Shown: positions 8,792-17,717 of the stretch, piece after piece
How the letters are laid out: every line of letters begins with the position of its first letter
Numbering within the stretch: position 1 is the first letter of the stretch
NCBI GenBank assembly: GCA_003165595.1
Contig: PLWQ01000012.1
Span: forward strand, 186,015-250,014
Source: Fibrobacterota bacterium
GTDB taxonomy: Bacteria > Fibrobacterota > Chitinivibrionia > Chitinivibrionales > FEN-1185
Length of the DNA: 64,000 bases
Reading direction: 5' to 3'
The notes under the pieces: model-generated
The model's database searches: none
Seen by the model: only the letters and a program-made list of their open reading frames with translations
What the model was told of the DNA's origin: nothing
Made by a program: the position numbers and the translations under genes

Positions 8792-9552
8792 GGGTTGCCC
8801 CCTCTTTGGTGAACTTATCGGTGCTGCCTGGGAACCTTCGAAGATGCATTTTCTCTCCGCATTGCTTTTCTGAGGAGAACAACGCACGGGCCGTGCCAAC
8901 ACCGGCCGGGTCGATGTTTCGCTTTGGGAATCAATGCGATAGCTGGTAATTTCTCCCGGAACCGGTTTGTCCTCGTCAATGCAGAGTGCATTGCCTCCCG
9001 GGCCCGCAAACGGGGAGCCAGAGCCCGAAACGCACTTCTCAGCGAGGAAAATTGCGCCAATGCATTTTGCATCGCGCAGAATGCACAATGCAGGTTATTG
9101 TCCGATGCCATGAGAGAATTCGTTCTTTCACACGTTTCCCCTCTGCAGTTGGCAGCGCGTGTCCTGGTCTTCTCGATTTTGTCACGGCCTTGCCCTGGAC
9201 ATGGTTCACATCCGATACTGAGAAAGATAGAATGTCGCGAACCGATTGTCTGTGATCCGGGTCACGTTTTGATGAGACTTTTCTTGTACAAGAGGAGGAT
9301 TTCTTTTTGCACCTGTGCAAGCCTTGTGTCACATGAACAAACTGACACCGCCTGTGTCGCAAACGGCAAGGCCGGGTAGCAGCCTTTCGATAGGCAGGAC
9401 TTTGGCAGGGGTGATCCCGACAATCCTTCGATGAACTTTTTGGGGTCTGTCAGAGAAGATTCTGGAGAAACCCAGACGGGTCTTGGCGATTCAGCGGAAA
9501 CGGACAGGGAGGAATTCGAGCCGGGCGGCACAGGTGAGCGAGGACTGCCTTC
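8792..9552. other. 760-base gap, no gene seen
   Basis: Open frames on both strands are short and lack ribosome sites or recognisable sequence. It should contain the promoter of the GGDEF gene. I cannot exclude a small RNA, but no strong hairpin followed by a T run was found. Confidence 0.35.
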
Positions 9553-10185
9553 TCACGCGCGGACCGATGCAGTGCGTTCGCTTACCGGTAGTACCACGCT
9601 CATCGTGGTTCCTGCCCCGACCTTGGAATCAATCTCGATCGAACCATTGTGACTCTTTACGATGTTGTTGCAGATGGAAAGGCCCAAACCTGTGCCATTG
9701 CGCTGGTCTTTTGTGGTGAAAAACGGTTCGAAAATGTGATCAATGACGTTCTTGTCCATGCCCCGGCCTTCATCGCGAACCGCAATTACCACAGCCTTTC
9801 TCCGAACGTCGAAGCTCGCAGTGACGAAAACGCGGAATCCCGGATACAGAATGAGAAGACCTGCCGCGGCATTGGAGACTGCCGCCATGGGCTGAAGCCA
9901 GCCAAGGAACCGCCTGTGGAATGTGCCGACGAGGACCGCAATCAGAATGGGCATGATGCTCGCGGAAATAACCACAAGCCAATAGTGGAAGAACTGCGGA
10001 TACTTTCCATACACCAGGACGATGCTGGATGCCCAGGCGAGCATCGACAGGATTGTCCCGACCCGGACGAAAAGGACGTTCTCGGAGTTGTAAAAGAGAT
10101 TGAATTCCCGTTCGGTTGCCCGGTTGAGAAACCGCAGCCCGGTCCTGTCGGATCTGAGGCTTACTGGAACTTCCGGTTTAGCCAT
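9553..10185 (-). CDS. membrane histidine kinase-like protein lacking the phosphoacceptor region
   Basis: A 210-residue protein with two or three membrane segments (about 38-59, 68-88, 101-116) followed directly by the second half of a HATPase domain: G1 DEGRGM (138-143), F box FEPFFTTK (152-159) and G2 GTGLGLS (164-170). The HisKA helix with its His and the N box that normally precede G1 by more than 100 residues are absent. The join near residues 116-120 looks like an in-frame internal deletion of a longer sensor kinase, or an assembly collapse. As it stands it should not autophosphorylate. It follows the NtrC-type regulator gene by 79 bases, consistent with a former two-component pair. GGGGGATCC precedes the start. 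Confidence 0.75.
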   Translation of the reverse strand: MAKPEVPVSLRSDRTGLRFLNRATEREFNLFYNSENVLFVRVGTILSMLAWASSIVLVYGKYPQFFHYWLVVISASIMPILIAVLVGTFHRRFLGWLQPMAAVSNAAAGLLILYPGFRVFVTASFDVRRKAVVIAVRDEGRGMDKNVIDHIFEPFFTTKDQRNGTGLGLSICNNIVKSHNGSIEIDSKVGAGTTMSVVLPVSERTASVRA

Positions 10186-10264
10186 GGATCCCCCGGGATA
10201 GCTTGACAAGAGTGAGTTTACGCAAGGAATTGCCTTCCGGCGGCCGAAAGCCGGCTGCCCCTCC

Positions 10265-11686
10265 CTATTTCTTGAACCGTCTCCACAGAGTCGACTGCGC
10301 AACGCCCAGCATCTCCGCGGCCCGGTACTGGTTTCCCCCGGCTTTCGCCATTGCTTCACATATGAGGAAATCCTCGACCTCCCGGAGTTTGGGAAACTCG
10401 CCGTGATACGGGATGGTGCACTGGTTCGCGGCTTCCACGGTCAGGTCGCCGGGGTTCCTGCCCGTCTGCCTGGCTATGTACTCTATGAGATGCGTCAGGT
10501 CCAGCGCGTCGGACCGACAGCGTGCGGCGAGGTCGAACAGGAGGGCGCCGAGCTCCCGGACATTGCCGGGGAACTCGTATTGACACAGGAGACTAAGCAT
10601 GCCGGGCGGAACTGCGGGCCGCGCCTTTGCGGATGCCCCGGAGGCCTGCGCGAGGAAATGGTCGAGCAGCGCAGGAAGATCCTCCCGCCGCTCCCGCAGC
10701 GGCGGAATATGAATGTGATGCGTGAGCAGGCGAAAATAGAGGTCGTTCCGGAAATCGCCCGCTTTCATCCGGGCCTGGAGGTCCGCATTGGTTGCAGCGA
10801 TCACCGCCGCACGGGCGGTCTTCACCACGTCGGAACCGATCGGATAGTACTCGTTTTCCTGCAACAGGCGCAGCAGCTTTGTTTGCGACGTGATGTCGAG
10901 AGTTCCTATTTCGTCAAGGAACAGCGTCCCGCCCGACGCCTCTTCCACAAGGCCGCGGCGCTCCGCGTCGGCGCCGGTAAATGCCCCCTTGCGGTGCCCG
11001 AAAAGCGTGTCGGAAAAAACCGTGTCGTCGAGCCCGCCCACATTCACCGGGACAAACTTGCCCGTGCGGCCGCTCACCGCATGGACTGCCCTGGCAACCA
11101 GCTCTTTGCCTGTGCCGCTTTCGCCGGTGACAAGCACCGGCTTCGCGCCTTCGGCAATCGCTTCGATGTAGCCGAAAATCGCCAGCATCGCATTGCTCGT
11201 GGTCACAATCGACGAGAACGCATCAAGGTTCTTAATCTGCGGAGCGAGCATGCTCTGCCTGAGCGCATTATTCTCATTGCGCAACTCAAAGATCTCAATA
11301 ACGTTTTTCAAGCCCGTGATGAATCGGCTGTCTTCAACCGGCTTTACCATGTAATCGTGAGCTCCCTGTTTCATGCACTCGACCGCGGTGGGAACGCTGT
11401 TGGATCCGGTGACCACGATCACCGGGGTCCCGGGATGCTTTTCCCTGATGCAATTCAACAACTCAAGCCCGGTTACGTGCGGCATGGACAGGTCGAGCAC
11501 GACAGCCGAATGCCGCGACCGGGAAAGCAGCTCCATAACCTTGCGGCTGTCGGAAAACAGCGTGAAATTGTTGATTCCGCTCAGTCGCAGCGTCATCTTG
11601 TACGACTGCAAAACGTCTTCCTCGTCGTCCACGATAAGAATGGGGTTTGCGGGATACGGTTTGGGCGGCGTATTGCCATCCGTCAA
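10265..11686 (-). CDS. NtrC-family sigma-54 response regulator
   Basis: A 473-residue transcriptional activator with three domains. The receiver (13-130) has Asp20/Asp21, phosphoacceptor Asp65 in VLDLSMP, Thr93 and Lys115. The AAA+ domain (about 155-390) has Walker A GESGTGKE (188-195), the sigma-54 contact loop GAFTGA (234-239) and Walker B TLFLDEIG (254-261). A C-terminal Fis-type helix-turn-helix ends at 'STLWRRFKK'. It should activate sigma-54 promoters when phosphorylated. The only start giving a full receiver is TTG with a poor ribosome site, suggesting weak translation. The partner kinase is probably the damaged gene just downstream. Targets are not evident. Confidence 0.9.
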   Translation of the reverse strand: MTDGNTPPKPYPANPILIVDDEEDVLQSYKMTLRLSGINNFTLFSDSRKVMELLSRSRHSAVVLDLSMPHVTGLELLNCIREKHPGTPVIVVTGSNSVPTAVECMKQGAHDYMVKPVEDSRFITGLKNVIEIFELRNENNALRQSMLAPQIKNLDAFSSIVTTSNAMLAIFGYIEAIAEGAKPVLVTGESGTGKELVARAVHAVSGRTGKFVPVNVGGLDDTVFSDTLFGHRKGAFTGADAERRGLVEEASGGTLFLDEIGTLDITSQTKLLRLLQENEYYPIGSDVVKTARAAVIAATNADLQARMKAGDFRNDLYFRLLTHHIHIPPLRERREDLPALLDHFLAQASGASAKARPAVPPGMLSLLCQYEFPGNVRELGALLFDLAARCRSDALDLTHLIEYIARQTGRNPGDLTVEAANQCTIPYHGEFPKLREVEDFLICEAMAKAGGNQYRAAEMLGVAQSTLWRRFKK

Positions 11687-12104
11687 TTAAGATGCAGGAC
11701 TCCCGGCTCGGCCGGGAGCACTCGAGTACGGGGGAATAGTAAAAATTAAATGATCGCCCGGGGCCGGAAAAGAACCAAATTCTCGAGGCCTTTTGGGATG
11801 GCAGGCCTACAGGAACAGCCCTACGTGTGATTGGTGTCAAATGTGATTGTCCGGGCGCTAGAAAGGATATGTCAAACAAACTCTGTCGGGCCCGGCCGAA
11901 AAGCCCACTTTTCGATTATTGCGGCATTGGGATGCATAGTATTTCCACAGCAATACCGTTGCGGCGATGCAGAACGCTCCACCCACGATGCAGCTCAACT
12001 GCAATCGTAAAAAGCGTTAAGACAGAATCGCGACCGATTGTCTTTGCCGCACAACATGGGGGGGAGGCAAACCGAATTAATCACGGAGGCGGAAGGAGGG
12101 TCAA
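11687..12104. other. divergent intergenic region
   Basis: About 420 bases between the regulator (minus) and the DUF1059 gene (plus). Nothing coding is convincing. Promoters for both genes should be here; no clear -24/-12 sigma-54 site was found. Confidence 0.35.
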
Positions 12105-12299
12105 ATGAAGTACGTATACTGCAGAGACACCGGAATGCGGACATGCAACTTTGTGGCTGAGGGGAAAAGCGTCGAGGAAGCGGAAAGAGTACTTCTGGAC
12201 CATGTGCAACTCCGGCATCCTGGGTTAATTGATACCATGACTTTTGAGGAAGAAGAAAAGCTCTTGGAGCATGTCGAAGCCATGGCAGAAGTGAAGTGA
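12105..12299 (+). CDS. DUF1059 small protein
   Basis: A 64-residue protein matching DUF1059: 'YCRDTGM..CNF' at the start, a helix 'SVEEAERVLLDHVQLRHPGL' region and an acidic C-terminal helix. Two cysteines (6 and 14) are conserved in the family. Function is unknown. A strong GGAAGGAGGG site lies just ahead of the ATG. It is a single gene convergent with the prenyl synthase; a small GCCAC-AAA-GTGGC hairpin directly follows the stop. Confidence 0.8.
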   Translation: MKYVYCRDTGMRTCNFVAEGKSVEEAERVLLDHVQLRHPGLIDTMTFEEEEKLLEHVEAMAEVK

Positions 12300-12343
12300 G
12301 CCACAAAGTGGCATGGGAGAAAGCAGGCCTTTGAGATCTGGGG

Positions 12344-13258
12344 CTATGCTGCAAAGGGGGTTTGTTGTTTCTGGAAGTTAATCGTTTTATTCAGCACCGG
12401 CCCCAGATCTTTGACAAAGAAGTCAGTAATTCCGTCTCGAAGCAGCGGCCATCTTTCCAATACAGTTTTTGCAGATCCGATTGTAGAAATGATAAGCGAA
12501 TCAGGTGTCCCGTTCAAGCCTTGTATGCCGAAGGCCAGAGTCGCTTTTTTCCGCAATGCGTCTGTCCCGAGAGTCTTGCCCGTCGATTCTTCGTCCCCAG
12601 CTGCATCAAGAAGGTCATCGGCAAGCTGATACGCCGTACCTGTAAGGTACCCGGCTTCTTCGAGTGCCCGGGCTAGCTCGATATCTTCGGCCCCGCACGT
12701 GTAGCCCAGAAAGGCAAATAGCGGCCCGGTTTTTCCCCGAACCATGTCCAGATAGGTTTCGCATTCCGTCGTTCTTGCACGAAACAGCAACTCCTGTCTG
12801 ATCTCGGCAAGACAGACTTCCTTGACCTTTTCAACAAACAGCGGGGCTAGATATCCGTTTTCTCCGGAGAGAAGCATCGTAAGCGCCTCGCAATACAGCA
12901 GATCACCCGCGAGCACCGCGTAGTTCGCGCCCTGAGTCTTCCACAGAGTAGGCTGCGATCTCCGGACAAGAGCATTATCGATGATATCATCGTGAAGCAG
13001 GCTTGCCGTGTGAACGAGTTCGATCGCCGCGCATGCCTTTTCGAGACCCGGCGCAGGCGTGCAAGAACCGCCGGAAGCCGCGAAAATTCGGGCTGCGAAC
13101 TTGGTTCGAAGCATTTTGCCAGTTGCCAGACTGCGAAGATGACGGGCCTGCGCCTCCGAAAGCCTTGCGTCGGATACGCGGTTCAGGATCATCTCCCTTA
13201 CGTGATCTACGAATGTTTCCGTCAACTCATCATTTCCCGACTCTTCCAAGAACGACAT
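12344..13258 (-). CDS. trans-polyprenyl diphosphate synthase
   Basis: A 304-residue member of the long-chain trans-isoprenyl diphosphate synthase family, which condenses isopentenyl diphosphate units onto an allylic primer to make the quinone side chain. The first Asp-rich motif HDDIIDNA is at 89-96 and the second, DDLLDAAGDEES, at 214-225; both bind Mg-diphosphate. The usual GGKRLRP motif is altered to 'TGKMLRT' (47-53). AGGAGGGG precedes the start chosen; an upstream in-frame Met has no site. Location beside a UbiA-type prenyltransferase and complex I supports a role in menaquinone or ubiquinone synthesis. Chain length cannot be read with confidence. Confidence 0.85.
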   Translation of the reverse strand: MSFLEESGNDELTETFVDHVREMILNRVSDARLSEAQARHLRSLATGKMLRTKFAARIFAASGGSCTPAPGLEKACAAIELVHTASLLHDDIIDNALVRRSQPTLWKTQGANYAVLAGDLLYCEALTMLLSGENGYLAPLFVEKVKEVCLAEIRQELLFRARTTECETYLDMVRGKTGPLFAFLGYTCGAEDIELARALEEAGYLTGTAYQLADDLLDAAGDEESTGKTLGTDALRKKATLAFGIQGLNGTPDSLIISTIGSAKTVLERWPLLRDGITDFFVKDLGPVLNKTINFQKQQTPFAA

Positions 13259-13385
13259 CTTACCCCTCCTGCTCTTAGCCTCGATGTGACTGCAAGGCGC
13301 GAAGCGATGTGGCACCACGACTTCGACGGCATACAGCGCTACCGGAGTAGCCGCGTTCGCGAATCTCAAGTTATTCATTACGAAA

Positions 13386-13419
13386 CGCGAGATTGCTTCA
13401 CTTCGTTCGCAATGACAAA
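13386..13419. repeat. dispersed intergenic repeat of the 'GTCATTGCGA...GCAATCTC' type
   Basis: On the minus strand it reads TTTGTCATTGCGAACGAAG then TGAAGCAATCTCGCG. It is self-complementary around ATTGC...GCAAT. Closely similar short palindromic repeats are scattered between genes in many unrelated bacterial genomes. Only this copy was spotted in the window. Confidence 0.5.
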
Positions 13420-13487
13420 CTGCGTTTTGAATTCTTAGAGGTACCCTTACGCAAAATTTGACTTAGTTGACAAAAAGACTCCCCGCG

Positions 13488-13784
13488 TCAATTGCCGGAT
13501 TTCGGAGCCGATCGGACCATGGCAACCGCCTTGTTGAGGGCAGCCGTTGCCGCCTCCAACGCTTCCGCAATATGCGCCCATGTTATTCCTGCCGGCCCAT
13601 CACTGCCGTTCTTGTGATTCCACTCGTGCTCGGTCTCGCCGGTGCGTTGCGATTTCTTTTCCCATGGCCCATTGCATCCTCCCTGCGAACACTTGTGCCA
13701 CACGATCTTGATCGCAACCGCAACAAGTCCAAGCGCCACCCAGGCGAGGGCCGCGGTCACAAAGTACTTCTTGAGTTCTTTCAT
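13488..13784 (-). CDS. small membrane-anchored protein of unknown function
   Basis: A 98-residue protein with one N-terminal membrane helix (about 8-28), a short Cys-containing polar loop (HKCSQGGCNG) and a C-terminal amphipathic Ala-rich helix. AAGGAGA six bases ahead of the ATG fixes the start. It lies 49 bases after the UbiA gene and could be in the same transcript, but nothing identifies its role. Confidence 0.55.
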   Translation of the reverse strand: MKELKKYFVTAALAWVALGLVAVAIKIVWHKCSQGGCNGPWEKKSQRTGETEHEWNHKNGSDGPAGITWAHIAEALEAATAALNKAVAMVRSAPKSGN

Positions 13785-13833
13785 ATGGATTCTCCTTTTC
13801 ATTACTGTTACCCTCCACCTCGTTTCATGATTG

Positions 13834-14727
13834 CTACAGCATCAACCCCACGGCAACAAGCAGATCGGTGCCCAGAATCATGGCCACGTTCGCTCCAAGT
13901 GCGGGCACCATCTTCTCGAACCGATCCCCATACCGAAGCGCCGTTATCGCGGCCTTAGCGCTCAGCGGCAGCGTGAGGCAGGCAAGCATCACCGTGGGCG
14001 GGAACCAACGCTGTATCGCACCCACCACAATCATCGCGTACGACAATGTTAACGCCAGCGTGTAGACAATTGCCGCGCCCCGCCAGCCTAGAAGAATCAC
14101 CAGATGCCGTCTGCCGCCGCGGCGGTCGGCCTGGACATCCGGGAACTCGTTAAGGAGGAGAAGCAATGCGGTGAGGATCCCCGGCGGCACCGAAAGCAAC
14201 ACAACCTCCCTTGTAATGGTGCCCGCCAGTGTAAAGTAGGTTCCGATAACCACCAGGGACCCCAGACACATACCGGCGGTAATCTCGCCCAGCCCCCAGC
14301 GGGAAAGGTGCGAAGTGTAAAGCAGGGCGGCAAGTCCTCCGGCAATCACAAACAGCATAACGGCCCAACTCGAAACCGCGGCAAGAAAAATGCCGATACC
14401 GAGGGCTGTGGAAAGCAGCGCTATGGCCACGGCAAGCACGGAGCGCGGAGTTGTTCTTCCCGCAGGCAGGTTGCCGCTGCCCCCGGAAAACGGCGTGCGC
14501 CTGGTGTTGTTGTCGATGCCTGTTGCGTAATCGGAATGTTCGTTGAACAGGTTCACCGCGCTGTGCGCCAGAACGATCCCCACCATGCACGGAACGAACC
14601 TGATGCCGTTAAAAGCGCCGTCGTGAAACGCAGCCGCCCCCCCCATGCCGACGAGCATCACCGACAGCAGCAGAAACGGCGCGCGGATTTGCGATGCCCA
14701 GATTTTGAAGACGGTGGACTTTTGCAT
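13834..14727 (-). CDS. UbiA-superfamily prenyltransferase (MenA-like)
   Basis: A 297-residue integral membrane protein with about eight or nine hydrophobic helices. The first Asp motif is N-x-x-x-[DE]-x-x-x-D-like ('NLFNEHSDYATGID'), the second 'NEFPDVQADRRGGRR'; these bind the Mg-prenyl diphosphate. The family attaches polyprenyl chains to aromatic acceptors such as dihydroxynaphthoate in quinone synthesis; MenA is the best guess, but other acceptors are possible. The second Met is used because AGGAG then sits seven bases ahead. It lies 15 bases after nuoN, so it is probably the last part of the nuo transcript. Confidence 0.8.
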   Translation of the reverse strand: MQKSTVFKIWASQIRAPFLLLSVMLVGMGGAAAFHDGAFNGIRFVPCMVGIVLAHSAVNLFNEHSDYATGIDNNTRRTPFSGGSGNLPAGRTTPRSVLAVAIALLSTALGIGIFLAAVSSWAVMLFVIAGGLAALLYTSHLSRWGLGEITAGMCLGSLVVIGTYFTLAGTITREVVLLSVPPGILTALLLLLNEFPDVQADRRGGRRHLVILLGWRGAAIVYTLALTLSYAMIVVGAIQRWFPPTVMLACLTLPLSAKAAITALRYGDRFEKMVPALGANVAMILGTDLLVAVGLML

Positions 14728-14742
14728 ATGCATACTCCTCTC

Positions 14743-16194
14743 TTATGAGCCGACCATCCATGCAATGAAATCAAATAGCGGACCCGGATAGACACCAAAA
14801 CAAACGAGCAAAACGCCTGCCGTTCCCAGCGCAATCATCCCTGCAGCCGAAAGCGGGCGGCTCATGCCCGCCATTGCCGAAGGGCCGGCGTCCTTTTCAC
14901 TTGCCGGGGCTGGATGCCGGTACATCACGATAACGACGCGAAGATAATAGTAGAGACCAATAGCGCTGGATACGGCAAGGCTGAACGTGAGCGGCCACAC
15001 GCGGCTCTGCACACCGGCCGACAACACGTAAAACTTCCCTATGAAACCCACCGTAAAGGGAATTCCGGCCAAAGACATCATGGCAACCGCGAAGAGGAAA
15101 GCGACGAGCGGTCGCCTCAAGGCAAGTCCTCGAATATCGGCCAGGGATTCGGTCTCTTTGGCGTGCGAAAGAAGCGACACAACGGCAAGCGCGCAGAGTG
15201 CGGTTATGGCGTAGGCGGTAACGTAGTACGTTGCCGAAACGATTCCCAAGGCGGTGCCGCACAAGAACGCGACCAGCACATACCCCATGTGGGCTATCGA
15301 CGAATACGCAATGATACGCTTGATGTTTTCCTGGCGAAGCGCGAGCAGGTTGCCCGCAAACATCGACGCTATGGCCAGGGCCCACAAAGAAGCCGCAACG
15401 GCGTTGCTTCCGTGATCCGTAAAAGGTGCGAAGAATCGCATGAGCAAACCTACCACCGCCGCCTTGGACACGGTTGCCACAAACGCGGTGGCCGGCGCGG
15501 GCGCTCCCTGGTAAACGTCCGGCGTCCACAGGTGAAACGGCACAAGCGCCAGCTTGAAAGCCGCGCCGGACAATATCATGAGGAGGCCCACAGTCATCAG
15601 TAAAGACATTGCCGGAGCGCGACCGATCGCGGCAATGGAGCCGAAATCCATGACGCCCGAATCGGCATAGACCAGCGCCATGCCGAAAACGAGAAACGCG
15701 CTGGCAACGGTCGAGGGAACCAGATATTTGATTCCGGCTTCGATGCTCGCGGGTGTAAACCTTGCATAGGCCGCAAGCGGATACAGTCCCGCTCCCTGCA
15801 ATTCGAGCCCCAGCAAAAGCGACGCGAAATGCGAGCTCGAGGCAATTACCATGGCGCCGAGCGTCGATAACAGGAGAAAAAGACAGAACTGGACCGGGCC
15901 TTGTTCCCGGCGGGCAAAGTATCCCATGGAAAGCAACGCAACGCCGAGCGAGCATGCCAGCACCAGACCCGAAAAGTACAGTGAATACCCGTTTATCAAC
16001 AACAGCGGCGTCACTGCGGCAGGCGCCCTGCCCACAAGCGCCCCGGTCGAAGCAAGGCCAGCCCCCAACCCAACCACGGTAATCAGAAGCGCGGGGAAAC
16101 GGGTCTTCCACAGGGTAGCGGCAAGCATGACGGCTATCGACGCCAACGCCACGGCAATAAACGGAGAAAGGAGCATGAGGTTTTCCAGGTTCAT
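14743..16194 (-). CDS. nuoN: NADH-quinone oxidoreductase subunit N
   Basis: A 483-residue antiporter-like proton-pumping subunit of complex I with about 14 membrane helices. It contains the Lys/His-bearing helices typical of the family ('FKLALVPFHLWTPDVYQGAPAP', shortened here to its core, and 'KRIIAYSSIAHMGYV'). Its ATG overlaps the nuoM stop as ATGA. GAGGGG precedes it. Confidence 0.95.
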   Translation of the reverse strand: MNLENLMLLSPFIAVALASIAVMLAATLWKTRFPALLITVVGLGAGLASTGALVGRAPAAVTPLLLINGYSLYFSGLVLACSLGVALLSMGYFARREQGPVQFCLFLLLSTLGAMVIASSSHFASLLLGLELQGAGLYPLAAYARFTPASIEAGIKYLVPSTVASAFLVFGMALVYADSGVMDFGSIAAIGRAPAMSLLMTVGLLMILSGAAFKLALVPFHLWTPDVYQGAPAPATAFVATVSKAAVVGLLMRFFAPFTDHGSNAVAASLWALAIASMFAGNLLALRQENIKRIIAYSSIAHMGYVLVAFLCGTALGIVSATYYVTAYAITALCALAVVSLLSHAKETESLADIRGLALRRPLVAFLFAVAMMSLAGIPFTVGFIGKFYVLSAGVQSRVWPLTFSLAVSSAIGLYYYLRVVIVMYRHPAPASEKDAGPSAMAGMSRPLSAAGMIALGTAGVLLVCFGVYPGPLFDFIAWMVGS

Positions 16195-17717
16195 GGCAAG
16201 CCCCTCGCAAGCAGCTCCCTTGGTGACGTGATGACCGGACGCGCTTCGGGGGCGCTCTGGCGAAGCTCGGTAACGGCCGGAGCGCTTGTGTCGAGAAAGG
16301 GCTTCGGATACACACCGAGCCATACGATAAGGGCGGCCATAATGCCTAGCGACAGCAATTCGCGGCCCCGGCAATCGGCGATATGAGGCCGCGGTGCGCT
16401 TTCGCCCATAAAGATCCTCTGCACCATCCACAGAGAATAGACAACCGCGAATACCGTACCGGCTATTGGAATCACCGCCAGCGGTATGGACAGCCGGAAT
16501 GTGTCGAGCAGAATCAGGACTTCACCCACAAAAGTTCCGAGCCCGGGCAGTCCCATGAGCGCGAGGGCGAACACGAGGGTGATTCCGCCCAGCCTCGGCG
16601 TAACGTGCCACAATCCGCCGTACCGCGTTATGTCCCGGGTTCCGATTCGTTTTTCGAGCCCTGCGGCGATCATGAACAACGCGCCAGCCGTGATGCCATG
16701 ACTTATCATCTGGAGCACAACGCCCTGCAGAGACAACTGCCCCCATACGTAAATGCCGAGCAACACGAATCCCATGTGGCTCACGCTCGTGTAGGCAATG
16801 AGTCGCTTGAGATCGGTCTGACCAAGAGCCATTAGGGCGCCGTACACGATGGCGGCCGCGCCGAGGATCATCGCCGCAAGGGAAAACGAATTTGACGCTT
16901 GGGGAAATAGCGGAAGGCAGAACCGGATAAGCCCGTAGGCTCCGGTCTTGGCCATCACGCCTGCAAGCAGGATGCTGCCGGCAAGCGGCGCCTCGCCATA
17001 GGCGTCGGGCAACCATCCGTGAAACGGGAAAACTCCCAGCTTTACCGCAAAGGCAAGGAAAAAACCGAGCATGAGCCACACGCCGGCGCGGTGCGACAGT
17101 GCGGTATGCAAAAGCGCGGCGTAATCGAAGGAATAGTTTCCCGTCGCATTCCCATGGACAAAATAGAGTCCCAGAATGGCGATAAGGAGGAACAGGCTGC
17201 TTGCCTGGGTGAACACGAAGAATTTGACGGCCGCCCGTATACGGTTTTCGCTCCCCCACAAGGCGATGATGAAGTACATGGGCACAAGCATAAGCTCCCA
17301 TGCCACGTAGAACAGAAACAAATCGAGCGCCATGAACACGGCTATCATCGCCGAAATCGACCACAGCACGTTTAAATGGAAGAAACCGGGGCGGTCACGC
17401 ACGTCGCTTGACGAAACAGCAACCGACATGATGCCGAGAAACAGGGTGAGCACCACCAGCAGAAGGCTCAGACCGTCCATGGCAAGGTGAACCGAAATTC
17501 CCATGCGCGGTATCCACGGCCACTGCACCTGCGCAATCCAGGCGCCCGACTGCGTCAGCGCCTGCACATGCGAGCCCCGGAGCCACAGGGCCAAGCACAG
17601 ATCGATGCCCAACGCGGCAATGGATAGCACTTGCGAAGCGCGAGGGTGAACGCGCGCCGCAGCCCAGGCGAGTACTCCGCCCAAGAGGGGGATGCCTATG
17701 AGCCACACAAGCATCAT
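16191..17717 (-). CDS. nuoM: NADH-quinone oxidoreductase subunit M
   Basis: A 508-residue antiporter-like membrane subunit of complex I. Key segments include the Glu-containing 'WELMLVPMYFII' helix, 'KLGVFPFHGWLPDAYGEAPL' with its pumping Lys, and 'DLKRLIAYTSVSHMGFV'. The start overlaps the nuoL stop (ATGATG over TGA), and the stop overlaps the nuoN start, so L-M-N are translationally coupled. Confidence 0.96.
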   Translation of the reverse strand: MMLVWLIGIPLLGGVLAWAAARVHPRASQVLSIAALGIDLCLALWLRGSHVQALTQSGAWIAQVQWPWIPRMGISVHLAMDGLSLLLVVLTLFLGIMSVAVSSSDVRDRPGFFHLNVLWSISAMIAVFMALDLFLFYVAWELMLVPMYFIIALWGSENRIRAAVKFFVFTQASSLFLLIAILGLYFVHGNATGNYSFDYAALLHTALSHRAGVWLMLGFFLAFAVKLGVFPFHGWLPDAYGEAPLAGSILLAGVMAKTGAYGLIRFCLPLFPQASNSFSLAAMILGAAAIVYGALMALGQTDLKRLIAYTSVSHMGFVLLGIYVWGQLSLQGVVLQMISHGITAGALFMIAAGLEKRIGTRDITRYGGLWHVTPRLGGITLVFALALMGLPGLGTFVGEVLILLDTFRLSIPLAVIPIAGTVFAVVYSLWMVQRIFMGESAPRPHIADCRGRELLSLGIMAALIVWLGVYPKPFLDTSAPAVTELRQSAPEARPVITSPRELLARGLP

